Below are positions 5,598 through 5,953 of a DNA stretch of 5,953 bases, piece after piece. Made by a program: the position numbers and the translations under genes. How positions within the stretch are numbered: position 1 is the first letter of the stretch; each line of letters opens with the position of its first letter. The notes below the pieces were generated by a model. The model searched no databases. It saw only the letters and a program-made list of their open reading frames with translations, and was not told the DNA's origin. This DNA is from Dehalococcoidales bacterium (lineage in GTDB: Bacteria > Chloroflexota > Dehalococcoidia > Dehalococcoidales > UBA2162), in contig JAUSGV010000098.1 in assembly GCA_030648675.1 (NCBI GenBank), forward strand, positions 1 through 5,953. The letters are read 5' to 3'.

Positions 5598-5616
5598 CCT
5601 CGTTTTTCTAACGAGG
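5598..5616 (-). promoter_or_regulatory. Stem-loop hiding the rny ribosome-binding site and holding the recX stop codon
   Basis: On the - strand CCTCGTT (5616-5610) pairs perfectly with AACGAGG (5604-5598) around the loop AGAAA. The 3' arm contains the GAGG core of the rny Shine-Dalgarno. The TAG that ends recX begins on the last base of the 5' arm and runs into the loop. A ribosome finishing recX would open the stem and expose the rny start 16 nt further on, while free mRNA would keep it closed. There is no U tract, so it is not a terminator. The pairing is seen directly; the regulatory role is inference. Confidence 0.55.
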
Positions 5617-5953
5617 ACAGGTTTGAGACATCCCGTCGGATGGTCTCTTCCGGTCCTCCCATGCTTTATTAAGTGCGTGCTTTATCACGCTTGAACTGAA
5701 GCCGCGTCTTTGCAGATGGCTTCCTACTTTACGGCTAAAGGTCTCATAATCCACGTCGGTTAGCCGCTTTGATTTTTCCATAGCGGCGCGGTAGGCATTG
5801 TCCTCGTCGTCGATGGTGCTCACTACCTGTTCTATGATTTCGCTGCTAATCCCCTTCTGTTTCAGATCTTGCCTTGTCATCCATTTGCTGCGGGGACGAA
5901 GATAGTCGAGGGCATCCTTATAAAATTGAGCGAAAATAGCGTCGTTCAACAAT
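5608..5953 (-). CDS. recX: RecX-family regulatory protein, 5'-truncated by window edge
   Basis: RecX binds RecA filaments and limits recombinase activity in the cytoplasm. The last 114 codons or so are present, ending in TAG at 5610-5608; the true start is beyond the right edge. The TTG near 5952 is just a leucine codon in frame. Two three-helix RecX repeats are visible. One runs from DAIFAQFYKDAL through RPRSKWMTRQDLKQKGISSEII. The other runs from NAYRAAMEKSKRL through the typical FSRKVGSHLQRRGFSSSVIKHAL, and a short basic tail follows. The RPRS, KGIS...I and LQRRGFS...I patterns are the family's hallmarks. It is the first visible gene of the - strand series and is separated from the rny start by 16 nt. 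recA often lies upstream of recX, so recA may lie just outside the window, but that cannot be seen here. Confidence 0.88.
   Translation of the reverse strand, partial: LLNDAIFAQFYKDALDYLRPRSKWMTRQDLKQKGISSEIIEQVVSTIDDEDNAYRAAMEKSKRLTDVDYETFSRKVGSHLQRRGFSSSVIKHALNKAWEDRKRPSDGMSQTCPR

Overview
This window is a compact stretch of bacterial housekeeping genes. It has moderate GC content (near half by eye), short intergenic gaps and no phage, transposase, CRISPR or RNA genes. The pairing of rny and ymdB is widely conserved in Gram-positive-type and related phyla. The degenerate AAATCCGAA-type and palindromic CTCTCCC intergenic repeats are common in environmental genomes. My best guess is a Chloroflexota (Dehalococcoidia-like) or other Gram-positive-related environmental bacterium. 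This is an inference from gene content and order, not a firm assignment.

Layout. On the + strand, positions 1-981 hold the 3' three quarters of folC (folylpolyglutamate/dihydrofolate synthase), whose start lies outside the window. Every other gene is on the - strand. Reading in the direction of transcription, from the right edge leftward, they are: a partial recX (RecA modulator), rny (membrane-anchored endoribonuclease Y), a 234-bp gap with a palindromic repeat, ymdB (metallophosphoesterase), a PHP-domain phosphoesterase fused to ymdB by a TAATG overlap, a 110-bp gap with AAATCCGAA repeats, plsY (acyl-phosphate:glycerol-3-phosphate acyltransferase family), a hairpin terminator, and finally an 86-residue SWIM zinc-finger protein whose 3' end overlaps the 3' end of folC.

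How the genes fit together. recX and rny are linked through a stem-loop that contains the recX stop codon and hides the rny ribosome-binding site. rny, ymdB and the PHP gene form a plausible RNA-turnover group: an endonuclease, a 2',3'-cyclic-nucleotide phosphodiesterase, and a TrpH/RNase AM-like 5' exonuclease or nucleotide phosphatase. plsY provides membrane phospholipid synthesis. The SWIM protein is unassigned and may have its own promoter inside the end of plsY.

I see no clearly new multi-gene system. The most interesting signals are regulatory or structural: the hairpin-masked rny start, the cloverleaf-like repeat in the rny-ymdB gap, the lack of a convincing Shine-Dalgarno sequence at the two genes that follow repeats, a hairpin in the SWIM leader, and unusual motif residues in the PlsY protein.
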